Shown in pieces: positions 38,158 to 46,238 of a stretch of 64,000 nucleotides of DNA. This DNA is from Ancylobacter novellus DSM 506 (GTDB lineage Bacteria > Pseudomonadota > Alphaproteobacteria > Rhizobiales > Xanthobacteraceae): contig NC_014217.1 in assembly GCF_000092925.1 (NCBI RefSeq), forward strand, positions 2,418,001 to 2,482,000, read 5' to 3'. The position numbers were made by a program, and so were the translations under genes. Positions within the stretch are counted from its first letter, which is position 1, and the number at the start of each line of letters is the position of its first letter. A model generated the notes under the pieces. It saw only the letters and a list, made by a program, of their open reading frames with translations. It was not told where the DNA came from and did not search any database.

Positions 38158-39950
38158 ATTCCGGCCTGGACCTCGCCGCCATCGGCAACTCGACCATCGC
38201 CGCCCTGATCGACCGCAAGGGCCGCATCGCCTGGTGCTGCTGGCCGCGCATCGACGGCGATCCCGTCTTCTCCTCGCTGCTCGGCGGAGAGGAGCCGGAG
38301 GCCGGTTTCTTCGACGTGGTGCTCGACGGCGAGGTGACGGCCACCCGCCGCTACCAGCGCAACACCGCCATCGTCGAGACCATCCTGGAGAACGACAAGG
38401 GCGCCAAGCTGCGGATCATCGACTTCGCGCCGCGCTTCAAGCTCTATGACCGCATCTACCGCCCGGCGATGCTGGTGCGGCGGATCGAGCCGCTTTCCGG
38501 CACCTGCCGGGTCACGATACGCCTGCGCCCGCACTCCAACTGGGGCGAGCAGCGACCGGAGCCGGTGCGCGGCTCCAATCACATGCGCTTCGCGAGCGAC
38601 GACTTCACCCTGCGCGCCACCACCGACCTGCCGATCGTCTACGTGATGGAGGAACGCCCCTTCGTCATCGGCAAGGCGGCGACCATCGTGCTGGGGCCGG
38701 ACGAGCCCTTCCCGTCCAGCCTCGCCGATACCACGCGCGGCTTCGAGGAAAAGACCCGCGACTACTGGCACGACTGGGTGCGCTACCTCTCCGTGCCGTT
38801 CGAATGGCAGGACGCGGTCATCCGCGCCGCCATCTCGCTGAAGCTGTGCGCCTATGAGGAGACCGGCGGCATCGTCGCCGCGCTCACCACCTCCATCCCC
38901 GAGGCGCCGCACTCCATCCGCAACTGGGACTACCGGCACTGCTGGCTGCGCGATTCCTACTTCACCGTGCGGGCGCTGAACCTGCTCGGGGCGACGCGCA
39001 CCATGGAGGACTATATCCGCTACCTCACCACGGTGATCGCTTCCGAGCCCTCGGGGCGGCTGGCGCCGGTCTATTCGATCGTGCCGGGCACGCCGCTGGA
39101 GGAACGCTTCGCCACCGCCCTGCCCGGCTTCTGCGGCATGGGGCCGGTGCGCGTCGGCAACCAGGCGGCCGAGCAGGTGCAGAACGACGGCTACGGCCAT
39201 GTCGTGCTGGCGGCGGCGCAGATGTTCTTCGACGAGCGCCTGCCCAATCGCGGCGACAAGGCGCTGTTCAACCTCCTGGAAAGCGTCGCCGCCAAGGCGG
39301 TGGACTTCGCCTTCGAGCCCGATGCCGGGCTGTGGGAACTGCGCGGCAAGAAGCGGCTGCACACCTTCTCGGCGGTGATGAGCTGGGCCGCCTGCGACCG
39401 TCTCTCGCGCATCGCCCGCGTGCTGGAGATGCCCGAGCGGACGCAGTTCTGGTCCGAGCGCGCCAACGGCATCCGCGCCCGCATCCTCTCCTTCGCCTGG
39501 AGCGACAAGCTGAACAGCTTCGTCGACGCCGAGGAGGACGGGCAGCTCGACGCCAGCCTGCTGCTGCTGGCCGAGCTCGGCTTCGTGCGGCCGGACGATC
39601 CGCGCTACATCGCCACCGTCGACACGATCGGCCGCGAGCTGAAGCGCAACGGCTACATGATGCGCTACGCCGGCGAGGACGATTTCGGCCTGCCGGAGAC
39701 CTCCTTCACCATCTGCTCGTTCTGGTACGCCGGGGCGCTCGACCTGATCGGCCGCCGCGACGAGGCACGCGAGATGTTCACCAGCCTCCTCGCCCGGCGC
39801 AACGAGGCGGGGCTGCTGTCCGAGGACATCGACAACCAGACGCTCGAACTGTGGGGCAACATCCCGCAGACCTATTCCATGGTCGGTCTCATCGACACGG
39901 CCATGCGCTTGTCGAAAACATGGGAGGAAGCGTTTTGGCGCGGCTCGTAA
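38154..39950 (+). CDS. Glycoside hydrolase family 15 protein within the trehalose operon
   Basis: A 598-residue protein with an N-terminal beta-sandwich domain (to about 225: IGNSTIAALIDRKGRIAWCCWPR) and a C-terminal (alpha/alpha)6 GH15 barrel. The catalytic region includes SIRNWDYRHCWLRDSYF near 260 and LPETSFTICSFW near 520. GH15 members include glucoamylases and bacterial trehalases. Location between otsB and otsA with four-base and 16-base overlaps points to trehalose turnover, but activity is inference. The GTG start at 38154 overlaps the otsB stop. Confidence 0.9.
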   Translation: MNSGLDLAAIGNSTIAALIDRKGRIAWCCWPRIDGDPVFSSLLGGEEPEAGFFDVVLDGEVTATRRYQRNTAIVETILENDKGAKLRIIDFAPRFKLYDRIYRPAMLVRRIEPLSGTCRVTIRLRPHSNWGEQRPEPVRGSNHMRFASDDFTLRATTDLPIVYVMEERPFVIGKAATIVLGPDEPFPSSLADTTRGFEEKTRDYWHDWVRYLSVPFEWQDAVIRAAISLKLCAYEETGGIVAALTTSIPEAPHSIRNWDYRHCWLRDSYFTVRALNLLGATRTMEDYIRYLTTVIASEPSGRLAPVYSIVPGTPLEERFATALPGFCGMGPVRVGNQAAEQVQNDGYGHVVLAAAQMFFDERLPNRGDKALFNLLESVAAKAVDFAFEPDAGLWELRGKKRLHTFSAVMSWAACDRLSRIARVLEMPERTQFWSERANGIRARILSFAWSDKLNSFVDAEEDGQLDASLLLLAELGFVRPDDPRYIATVDTIGRELKRNGYMMRYAGEDDFGLPETSFTICSFWYAGALDLIGRRDEAREMFTSLLARRNEAGLLSEDIDNQTLELWGNIPQTYSMVGLIDTAMRLSKTWEEAFWRGS

Positions 39951-41353
39951 TCGTCTCCAACCGGGTGGCCTCTCCGAAGGAGCGGGCCGCCAAGGCAGGA
40001 GGCCTGGCGGTCGCGCTGCGCGAGGCACTTGGACAACGTGGCGGGCTCTGGTTCGGCTGGAGCGGCGAGACCCAGACCGATCCGCCGCCGCCGAAAGTGT
40101 TCCGCTCCGGCCGCGTCACCTACGCGCTGCAGACGCTCGATCCCGAAGACCAGCGCGCCCACTATGCCGGCTATGCCAATGGCGCGCTGTGGCCGCTGTG
40201 CCATTACCGGCTTGGCGCCATCTCCTACCGCCGCGCCGACTGGCTCGGCTACCGGCGGGTGAGCGAGCATTTCGCCCGCTCGCTGATGCCGCTGCTGACC
40301 CCGGATGACACCGTCTGGGTGCATGACTACCACTTCATCCCGCTGGCGGCGGAGCTGCGCAAGCTCGGCTTCGAGGGGCGGATCGGCTATTTCCACCACA
40401 TCCCCTGGCCGACGCCGGAAGTCTTCCTCACCTTGCCCTCGCATGCGGCGCTGGTGCAGGACCTGTCGCATTACGACCTCGTCGGCTTGCAGACCGAGCA
40501 CGACGTGCGCGCGCTGCTGACCTACATCTCCTCCGAGGCGCATGGCTGGATCGCCCCGGGCGGCGTGGTCGGCCTGCGCGAGCGGCGCTTCCGCATCCTC
40601 TCCTTCCCGATCGGCATAGACGCGGCGGCCTTCGTGCACGACGCGAAGGCCTCGGTCGGGCGCGACGAGGAGCGCCGGCTGGAGGCAAGCCTCGCCGGCC
40701 GGGCGCTGGCGGTCGGCGTCGACCGGCTCGACTATTCCAAGGGCCTGCCGAACAAGTTCGCCGCCTTCGGCGAGCTGCTCAATGCCTATCCCGAGCACCG
40801 CTCCAAGGTGACGATGATGCAGATCGCGCCGGTCTCGCGCGAGGAGGTCGCCGAGTACCGGGCGCTGCGCCGCGAGCTGGAGGAGCTCGGCGGCGCCATC
40901 AACGGCGAATATGCCGAGTTCGACTGGGTGCCGCTGCGCTACCTCAACAAGGCGTTCCCGCGCGCGACGCTCGCCGCCATCTACCGCAACGCCCGGCTCG
41001 GGCTGGTGACGCCGCTGCGCGACGGCATGAACCTCGTCGCCAAGGAATATGTCGCGGCGCAGAACCCGAAGGACCCCGGCGTGCTCGTCCTCTCGCGCTT
41101 CGCCGGCGCGGCGGACGAGCTGACCGGCGCGCTGATCGTCAATCCCTACGACATCGAAGGGATGGCGGAGGCGTTCAACGTCGGCCTGCGCATGCCGCTG
41201 GAGGAGCGCAAGGAACGCTGGCGCGCCAATATGGACAAAGTCGAGACCAACACGATCCACGAATGGTGCGAGAACTTCATCGCCGAATTGTCGCGGCCGG
41301 TTGACCAATTCACCGCCGGGCCCGAGTCTGGCTGGACGCCGGCGCGCGGCTGA
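39935..41353 (+). CDS. otsA: Alpha,alpha-trehalose-phosphate synthase
   Basis: A 472-residue GT20 enzyme making trehalose-6-phosphate from UDP-glucose and glucose-6-phosphate. OtsA motifs: LVIVSNRVA at the N-terminus, VWVHDYHFIPLAAELR, IGYFHHIPWPTPEVF, VGVDRLDYSKGLPNK and LVTPLRDGMNLVAKEY. The TTG at 39935 is chosen because GGGAGG lies seven bases upstream and the product then begins MARLVIVSN, the family norm; an ATG 15 bases earlier lacks this. It overlaps the GH15 gene by 16 bases. Confidence 0.95.
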   Translation: MARLVIVSNRVASPKERAAKAGGLAVALREALGQRGGLWFGWSGETQTDPPPPKVFRSGRVTYALQTLDPEDQRAHYAGYANGALWPLCHYRLGAISYRRADWLGYRRVSEHFARSLMPLLTPDDTVWVHDYHFIPLAAELRKLGFEGRIGYFHHIPWPTPEVFLTLPSHAALVQDLSHYDLVGLQTEHDVRALLTYISSEAHGWIAPGGVVGLRERRFRILSFPIGIDAAAFVHDAKASVGRDEERRLEASLAGRALAVGVDRLDYSKGLPNKFAAFGELLNAYPEHRSKVTMMQIAPVSREEVAEYRALRRELEELGGAINGEYAEFDWVPLRYLNKAFPRATLAAIYRNARLGLVTPLRDGMNLVAKEYVAAQNPKDPGVLVLSRFAGAADELTGALIVNPYDIEGMAEAFNVGLRMPLEERKERWRANMDKVETNTIHEWCENFIAELSRPVDQFTAGPESGWTPARG

Positions 41354-41389
41354 GGCCAGCTCTTCACTCTCTGCCGACCGGAAGACGCG

Positions 41390-42412
41390 ATGTGGCACAC
41401 CCCGCCAGTCCCGCCCAACGAAGAGCAGCGGCTCGGGGCGCTCGCCGCCTGCCAGATCATGGACACGCCGCATGACGCGCGCTTCGACCGGCTGACCTAT
41501 CTGGCGCGGCGTTTCTACGATGCGGATGTCGCCTTCATCGGCTTCATCGACGACAAGTACCAGTGGATGAAGTCGCTCACCTCAGGCGACATCATCCCGC
41601 CCGCCATCGAGCGCGAGAAGTCGGTCTGCCAGGTGATGGTCGCCAGTGGCCGGCCTCTGGTCGTCGGCGACCTGCACACCGACGAACGCTTCACCGGCCA
41701 TCCGACCATCCCGCTGCTGCCGCTGCACTTCTATGCCGGCGTGCCGCTGCTGGTGCCGCCGGGCCTCGTCATCGGCTCGCTGTGCGTGCTGCGCGGCGCG
41801 CCGGGCGTCGAGGAGGATTTCGACGTGCAGCCGCTGGTCGAGCTCGCCGCCATCGCGGTCGACGAGCTGGAGCTGAACACGCTCAACCGCGAATTGACCC
41901 GGCTCACCCGCGTCGACGCGCTCACCGGCCTCGCCAATCGCCGCTGCTTCGACGAGGAGCTCGCGCGGGCCGGCCAGCGCTGCCGGCGCACGGGCGAGGC
42001 GTTCTCGGTGATGCTGATCGACATAGACCGCTTCAAGGCGCTGAACGACGGGTTCGGCCACCAGGCCGGCGACGAGGCGCTGCGCCGGGTCGGGGCCGCG
42101 CTCGGGGGAATGGCGGCGCGCCAGGACGACACGCTCGCCCGCTATGGCGGAGAGGAATTCGCCGCCATCCTCTGCGGCAGTGACGAATCCGGCGCGCTGA
42201 GCGTGGCCGGCCGCATCCGCAGCGCGCTGGCGCAGGCCGCCATCGTCCATCCGGTCACCGGCAAGGTCACGGTGAGCATCGGCATAGTCTCACGCCCGGC
42301 CTCGGAGATCGACCTCGACCGCATGATCGCGCAGGCCGACGCTGCCCTCTACGAGGCCAAGCGGCGCGGGCGCGACCTCGTCGTCTGCCACGAAGACCCC
42401 GACGGGCTCTAG
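41390..42412 (+). CDS. GAF-GGDEF diguanylate cyclase
   Basis: A 340-residue cytoplasmic signalling enzyme. An N-terminal GAF domain (about 20-160: FDRLTYLARRFYDADVAFIGF, KSVCQVMVASGRPLVVGDL) precedes a GGDEF domain with GGEEF at 253-257. An RQDD at 244-247 fits the RxxD inhibitory site at the right spacing, so product inhibition by c-di-GMP is likely. It lies 36 bp after otsA and may share its transcript, which would link c-di-GMP to stress entry. No membrane segments. Confidence 0.92.
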   Translation: MWHTPPVPPNEEQRLGALAACQIMDTPHDARFDRLTYLARRFYDADVAFIGFIDDKYQWMKSLTSGDIIPPAIEREKSVCQVMVASGRPLVVGDLHTDERFTGHPTIPLLPLHFYAGVPLLVPPGLVIGSLCVLRGAPGVEEDFDVQPLVELAAIAVDELELNTLNRELTRLTRVDALTGLANRRCFDEELARAGQRCRRTGEAFSVMLIDIDRFKALNDGFGHQAGDEALRRVGAALGGMAARQDDTLARYGGEEFAAILCGSDESGALSVAGRIRSALAQAAIVHPVTGKVTVSIGIVSRPASEIDLDRMIAQADAALYEAKRRGRDLVVCHEDPDGL

Positions 42413-42430
42413 AGCTTATTGGAGCACTTT

Positions 42431-42464
42431 CTTGTCGATCAGGCGGTTCCGCCTGATCGACAAG
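42431..42464. terminator. Perfect 16-bp palindrome between convergent genes
   Basis: CTTGTCGATCAGGCGG-TT-CCGCCTGATCGACAAG is a flawless stem with a two-base gap, 18 bp after the cyclase stop and five bases before the epimerase stop. It can serve both converging transcripts. There is no T run, so it may be a repeat-derived 3'-end structure rather than a true intrinsic terminator. Confidence 0.6.
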
Positions 42465-42468
42465 GACT

Positions 42469-43356
42469 CTACCGCCCCACGTCCGGCAGCCAGCGCACCG
42501 CCATGGCGAAGCTCTTCGACCCGCCGGGCGGGATGAGGGAGAGGCCGGGCTTCTGCGCGAACTCGGCCGGCGCGTTCTCCGGCGAGGCGTAGCCCGCCCA
42601 CGGCTCGATGCACAGGAAGGGCGCGGCCGGCTTCGACCAGATGCCGAGGTCCGGCATGCCGGGGAAGGCGATCTCCAGCCCCGGCTCGCCCGGCACGCCG
42701 AAGCGTACATGGTGCGAGCGCTGGTTCAGGAAGATCATGGCGTCGCGCTCGAACAGCCCGTCATCGGGCGTGAAGATCGCGTCCACCGCCGGGTTCGGCT
42801 CGGTGGCGGTCGAGAGCAGGCCGCCGGCGAGGCGATGGATCGGATCCGTCTCGGCCTTCTCGAAGATCAGCCGGTGGTCGGCGCGGGTGCCCTCATAGGG
42901 CAGCGGCCAGCGGAAGGCCGGGTGGAAGCCGAAGCTCGCCGGCAGCGGCACCGCGCCGGGATTGGCGACCGTCGCCTCGATGGTCAGGGTCGCGTCGGCA
43001 AGCGTGTAGGTGACCCTGAGCGCGAACTCGAACGGGTACTGCTTGCGCGTCTCCTCGTCGGCATGGAGCCCGAAGCGGGCGGAGGAGCTCGTCGCCTCCT
43101 CCAGAGTGAAGACGCGCCGGCGGGCGAAGCCATGCTGGCTCATCGGATAGGCTACGCCCTCATGCACGAGCTGGTCGCCCGGCAGGCGGCCGACGATGGG
43201 AAAGAGCAGCGGCGCGCGCCCGGTCCAGAAGGCGGCATCGCCGTTCCAGAGCAGGTCGCGTCCGTCCCTGTCGGTCAGGCGCTGCATCTCCGCGCCGAGC
43301 GGCGCGATCTCCAGCCCCAGATGATCCGATTTCAGCTTCACCAACCCGTCGACCAT
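42469..43356 (-). CDS. Aldose 1-epimerase family protein
   Basis: A 295-residue galactose mutarotase-fold protein. Recognisable stretches are LGLEIAPLGAEMQRLTDRDGRDLLWNGD, FPIVGRLPGDQLVHEGVAYPMSQHGFAR (with the first catalytic His), FGFHPAFRWPLP (second His) and FLCIEPWAGYASPEN. It resembles the YeaD/LacX-like branch acting on sugars or sugar phosphates. No signal peptide. GGGGAT precedes the ATG at 43356. It is convergent with the diguanylate cyclase. Confidence 0.9.
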   Translation of the reverse strand: MVDGLVKLKSDHLGLEIAPLGAEMQRLTDRDGRDLLWNGDAAFWTGRAPLLFPIVGRLPGDQLVHEGVAYPMSQHGFARRRVFTLEEATSSSARFGLHADEETRKQYPFEFALRVTYTLADATLTIEATVANPGAVPLPASFGFHPAFRWPLPYEGTRADHRLIFEKAETDPIHRLAGGLLSTATEPNPAVDAIFTPDDGLFERDAMIFLNQRSHHVRFGVPGEPGLEIAFPGMPDLGIWSKPAAPFLCIEPWAGYASPENAPAEFAQKPGLSLIPPGGSKSFAMAVRWLPDVGR

Positions 43357-43497
43357 ACCAATCCCCGTCTCGACAACGTTCCCGATCAAGGCTAACCGAA
43401 TTCTCGCGGAATCGAGATGACGCAGCCTTAAGATTCCGTGCGTTTCGGCACCTGCCCCGTACCCCAAACCCGCCCTCCTGGCCGTCCGGTACCCATC

Positions 43498-44865
43498 ATG
43501 GCCCAGACTCTCGGCCCCGTCGCCGCGCTCCTTCTGGGCGTGTTCTTCCTGGTGACGGGAAGCGGCCTGCAGAACACGCTGCTGCCGCTGCGCGGTGCCT
43601 TCGAGGGCTTCAGCGCCATCAATCTCGGCATATTGGGGTCGAGCTACTATCTCGGCTTCGTCATCGGCTGCCTCGTCGTGCCGCACCTCGTGCGCCGCTC
43701 CGGCCATATCCGCGCCTTCGCCGCGCTGACCTCCGGCGTGGTGGCGACCATGCTGGCGCATCCGGTGTTCATCGAGCCCTTCGTGTGGTTCGGACTGCGC
43801 GCCATCACCGGCTTCTGCTTCGCCGGGCTCTACCTCGTCATCGAGAGCTGGCTGAACGACCGCGCCACCAACCAGACGCGCGGCTTCGTCATGAGCGCCT
43901 ATGTCATGGTCGACTATGCGGCGCTGACCGCCGGCCAGATGATGATCACGCTCTACCCGGTGCGCGGCTTCGAATTGTTCGCCTTCGCCGCCATCCTGTT
44001 CTCGCTCGCCACCCTGCCGGTGGCGATCAGCAATGCCGGCCAGCCGGCGCCGATCGAGACCGCGCGCATCCGCCCGCTGAGACTCTTTCGCGCCGCGCCG
44101 GTAGCGATGGTCGGCTGCTTCGTCATCGGGCTGACCAACGGCTCGCTGTGGTCGCTGGGGCCGATCTTCGGCATCGGCCGCGGGCTCACCGCCGACGGCG
44201 CCGCCACCTTCATGAGCGCGGTCGTGGTGGCCGGCGCGCTGGCGCAATGGCCGATCGGCTTCCTCTCCGACCGCATGGACCGGCGGCGCATCCTCGGCGC
44301 GCTGATGGTGGGCGCGATGCTCGCCGGCCTCGCGCTGGGCGCGCTGCATTTCGGCCTCGGCGGCCTCGCCATACTCGGCGCCGTCTATGGCGCGCTGTCG
44401 CTGCCGGCCTATTCGCTCGCCGCCGCCCATGCCTATGACCGCACGCCGGCCTCCGACGCGGTGGAGACGGCGGCGGGGCTGCTGCTGCTCTACGGCATCG
44501 GCTCGGTGGTGGGGCCGGCACTGGCCTCGCTGGGCATGCAGCATTACGGGCCGGGGGCGCTGTTCTTCTTCACCGCCGCTGCCTATGCGCTGCTGCTGCT
44601 GTTCGTGGTCTGGCGCATGACCGTGCGCGATGCCGGCAAGGTCGTGGAGCATCCCACGGAGCCGCTCGCCTCGGCGCCGACCGGCACGGTGCCGCGGCCC
44701 GAGCCGGAGCTGACGCCGAAGCCGGTGCGCCGCTTCTGGCGCCGCAGCCCGCCGGCGATCAAGCCGCAGTCCCGCCCGGCCCCGCCGGCGACACCGGCCA
44801 AGGCGGAGGGCAAGAACGGCGACGACTTCCCCACCGAGCAGGACGGACGGTCCGACGGGGCGTGA
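43498..44865 (+). CDS. MFS transporter (YcaD-like) with Pro-rich C-terminal tail
   Basis: A 455-residue major facilitator with about 12 transmembrane helices between residues 5 and 395. YcaD-like features are GILGSSYYLGFVIGCLVVPHLVRRSGHIRAF and FLSDRMDRRRILGALMVG (MFS loop motif). The last 60 residues form a Pro/Ala-rich cytoplasmic tail (PRPEPELTPKPVRRFWRRSPP) absent from E. coli YcaD, as far as I recall. The substrate is unknown. It is divergent from the aldose epimerase gene. Confidence 0.88.
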   Translation: MAQTLGPVAALLLGVFFLVTGSGLQNTLLPLRGAFEGFSAINLGILGSSYYLGFVIGCLVVPHLVRRSGHIRAFAALTSGVVATMLAHPVFIEPFVWFGLRAITGFCFAGLYLVIESWLNDRATNQTRGFVMSAYVMVDYAALTAGQMMITLYPVRGFELFAFAAILFSLATLPVAISNAGQPAPIETARIRPLRLFRAAPVAMVGCFVIGLTNGSLWSLGPIFGIGRGLTADGAATFMSAVVVAGALAQWPIGFLSDRMDRRRILGALMVGAMLAGLALGALHFGLGGLAILGAVYGALSLPAYSLAAAHAYDRTPASDAVETAAGLLLLYGIGSVVGPALASLGMQHYGPGALFFFTAAAYALLLLFVVWRMTVRDAGKVVEHPTEPLASAPTGTVPRPEPELTPKPVRRFWRRSPPAIKPQSRPAPPATPAKAEGKNGDDFPTEQDGRSDGA

Positions 44866-44905
44866 GGCGGCTCAATGTTCGGCTCGATGGTGTGAAACCA
44901 ACCTG

Positions 44906-44993
44906 CCCTCATGGCCGGGCCTGACCCGGCCACCCAGGGAGTCCGGGCGTCGGCGGAAAGTCTGGGTCCCCGAGTCAAGCCCGGGGATGAGGG
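44906..44993. repeat. REP-like family B element
   Basis: CCCTCATGGCCGGGCCTGAC at the left and GTCAAGCCCGGGGATGAGGG at the right, between the MFS gene and the EcfG promoter of the DUF1328 gene. Confidence 0.8.
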
Positions 44994-45020
44994 AAGAGCG
45001 GAATGGGGGGACGGCATCCT

Positions 45021-45046
45021 GGAACCGGCCGACGGCCCCCACCGTT
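45021..45046 (+). promoter_or_regulatory. EcfG-type promoter for the DUF1328 gene
   Basis: GGAAC at 45021-45025 and CGTT at 45043-45046 with a 17-bp spacer, an exact consensus match. The -10 lies 27 bp before the ATG at 45074. Confidence 0.7.
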
Positions 45047-45073
45047 GACGCGGGCACAGCGGGGAAAGCGTCC

Positions 45074-45253
45074 ATGATCAAATACGCCGTCATCTTCCTC
45101 ATCGTCTCGATCATCGCCGGCGCGGTGGGCTTCACCAATGTCTCGGCGGTGGCGCGGCGCATCTCGCTGCTGCTGTTCGGCCTGTTCTTCCTCGGCTTCC
45201 TCCTGCTGATCGGCTTCGCCATGCTGGTCGACCAGGCCATGACGACGCCGTAG
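45074..45253 (+). CDS. Small membrane protein, DUF1328-like
   Basis: A 59-residue protein with two hydrophobic helices: MIKYAVIFLIVSIIAGAVGF and ISLLLFGLFFLGFLLLIGFAML. The pattern fits DUF1328 (YtjA-like) proteins, which are often stress-induced. The ATG at 45074 with GGGGAAAG upstream gives the family N-terminus. It is preceded by an exact EcfG promoter and converges with the superoxide dismutase gene, stops four bases apart. Confidence 0.85.
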   Translation: MIKYAVIFLIVSIIAGAVGFTNVSAVARRISLLLFGLFFLGFLLLIGFAMLVDQAMTTP

Positions 45254-45257
45254 CCGC

Positions 45258-45935
45258 TCACGAGGCGAGCTGGTCGCCGACGAAGCCCCAGTTCACCCGC
45301 TCGTCGAGCACGGCCTGGATATGCGCCGTGCGGCGGTTCTCCCAGTCGAGGTAATAGGCGTGTTCCCACACGTCGATGCCGAGCAGCGGGCGCTTCTTCT
45401 CGGCGATGGGGTTGCCGGCATCTTGCAGGCCGAGCAGCGCGAGCTTGCCGTTGTCCTCCACCAGCCACACCCAGCCGGTGCCGAACACGCCGTCGCCGGT
45501 CTCGACCATCTTCTTCTTCAGCCCGTCCATGCCGCCGAAATCGCGCTCGGCCGCCTGCACCAGCGCGGCGGGCGCCTCGGCCGGGCCGCCGGCGAATTGC
45601 TGCCAGTAGAAATTGTGGTTCCAGGCCTGGCCGGCATTGTTGAAGATCGCCGTGTCGCCCTGCTCCTTCGCCCGGACGATGACCTCCTCGAGGTCGAGCT
45701 CGGCATAGGGCTTGCCGGCGGTCAGCGTGTTCAGCTTGTCAAAATAGCCCTTGTGGTGCTTGCCATAGTGCAGGCCGACCGTGCGCGCGGAGATGGTCGG
45801 TGCCAGCGCGTTCTGGTCATAGGGCAGCGGGGGCTGCTGGAACGGCGCGGCGGCGCGGGCGACGTTCGGGCGGGCGAGGGTCGAGGCGGCGAGCACCGCG
45901 CCGGAGGCGGCGAGAAGGGTGCGGCGGTTCAGCAT
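45258..45935 (-). CDS. sodB: Exported iron-type superoxide dismutase
   Basis: A 225-residue Fe/Mn superoxide dismutase with a twin-arginine signal (MLNRRTLLAASGAVL) cleaved near VARA (residue 28). Metal ligands are visible: His in GLHYGKHHKGYFDKL, His in AWNHNFYW, and Asp/His in DVWEHAYYLDWENRR. Gln in NNAGQAWNH is the iron-type position. Tat export suggests a periplasmic enzyme folded with metal in the cytoplasm. AAGGAG precedes the ATG and an exact EcfG promoter lies 40 bp upstream. Confidence 0.92.
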   Translation of the reverse strand: MLNRRTLLAASGAVLAASTLARPNVARAAAPFQQPPLPYDQNALAPTISARTVGLHYGKHHKGYFDKLNTLTAGKPYAELDLEEVIVRAKEQGDTAIFNNAGQAWNHNFYWQQFAGGPAEAPAALVQAAERDFGGMDGLKKKMVETGDGVFGTGWVWLVEDNGKLALLGLQDAGNPIAEKKRPLLGIDVWEHAYYLDWENRRTAHIQAVLDERVNWGFVGDQLAS

Positions 45936-45974
45936 CGAAGGCTCCTTCGAGGATTGGGCCAGCCCCCGGCGGCG

Positions 45975-45999
45975 AACGCGGGGCCCCGGAAATCGTTCC
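45975..45999 (-). promoter_or_regulatory. EcfG-type promoter for superoxide dismutase
   Basis: Read on the minus strand, GGAAC (45999-45995) and CGTT (45978-45975) are 16 bp apart. The -10 is 39 bp from the sodB ATG. Confidence 0.7.
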
Positions 46000-46102
46000 G
46001 GCGGGCAAAAGCCGCTCACGCCGCATTGACTTACCGCAAGGCGAGCCGCGCGCGGGGGACTAGGCTCCTCCCATCCAGCTTGCCTCATCCGAGGAGGATG
46101 CC

Positions 46103-46234
46103 ATGCCTACCGACGTGCTGTTATTCGTGGCCTTCACCGTCATCGCCTTCGGCGGCTTCGCCGCCACGCTCGCCTATGTCGAGATATCGACCCGCGAGTC
46201 CCGCCGGAAGAACCACCCGATCCCGGGAGAGTGA
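46103..46234 (+). CDS. Small membrane protein, 43 residues
   Basis: An ATG at 46103 opens a 43-codon frame ending TGA at 46234, preceded by a strong GAGGAGGATGCC. The peptide has one membrane segment (TDVLLFVAFTVIAFGGFAATLAY) and a basic cytoplasmic tail (RESRRKNHPIPGE). It lies between the divergent sodB gene and the convergent two-span membrane protein. I do not recognise a family. The ribosome site, the codon bias and the clean topology argue that it is real. Confidence 0.65.
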   Translation: MPTDVLLFVAFTVIAFGGFAATLAYVEISTRESRRKNHPIPGE

Positions 46235-46238
46235 GGGC

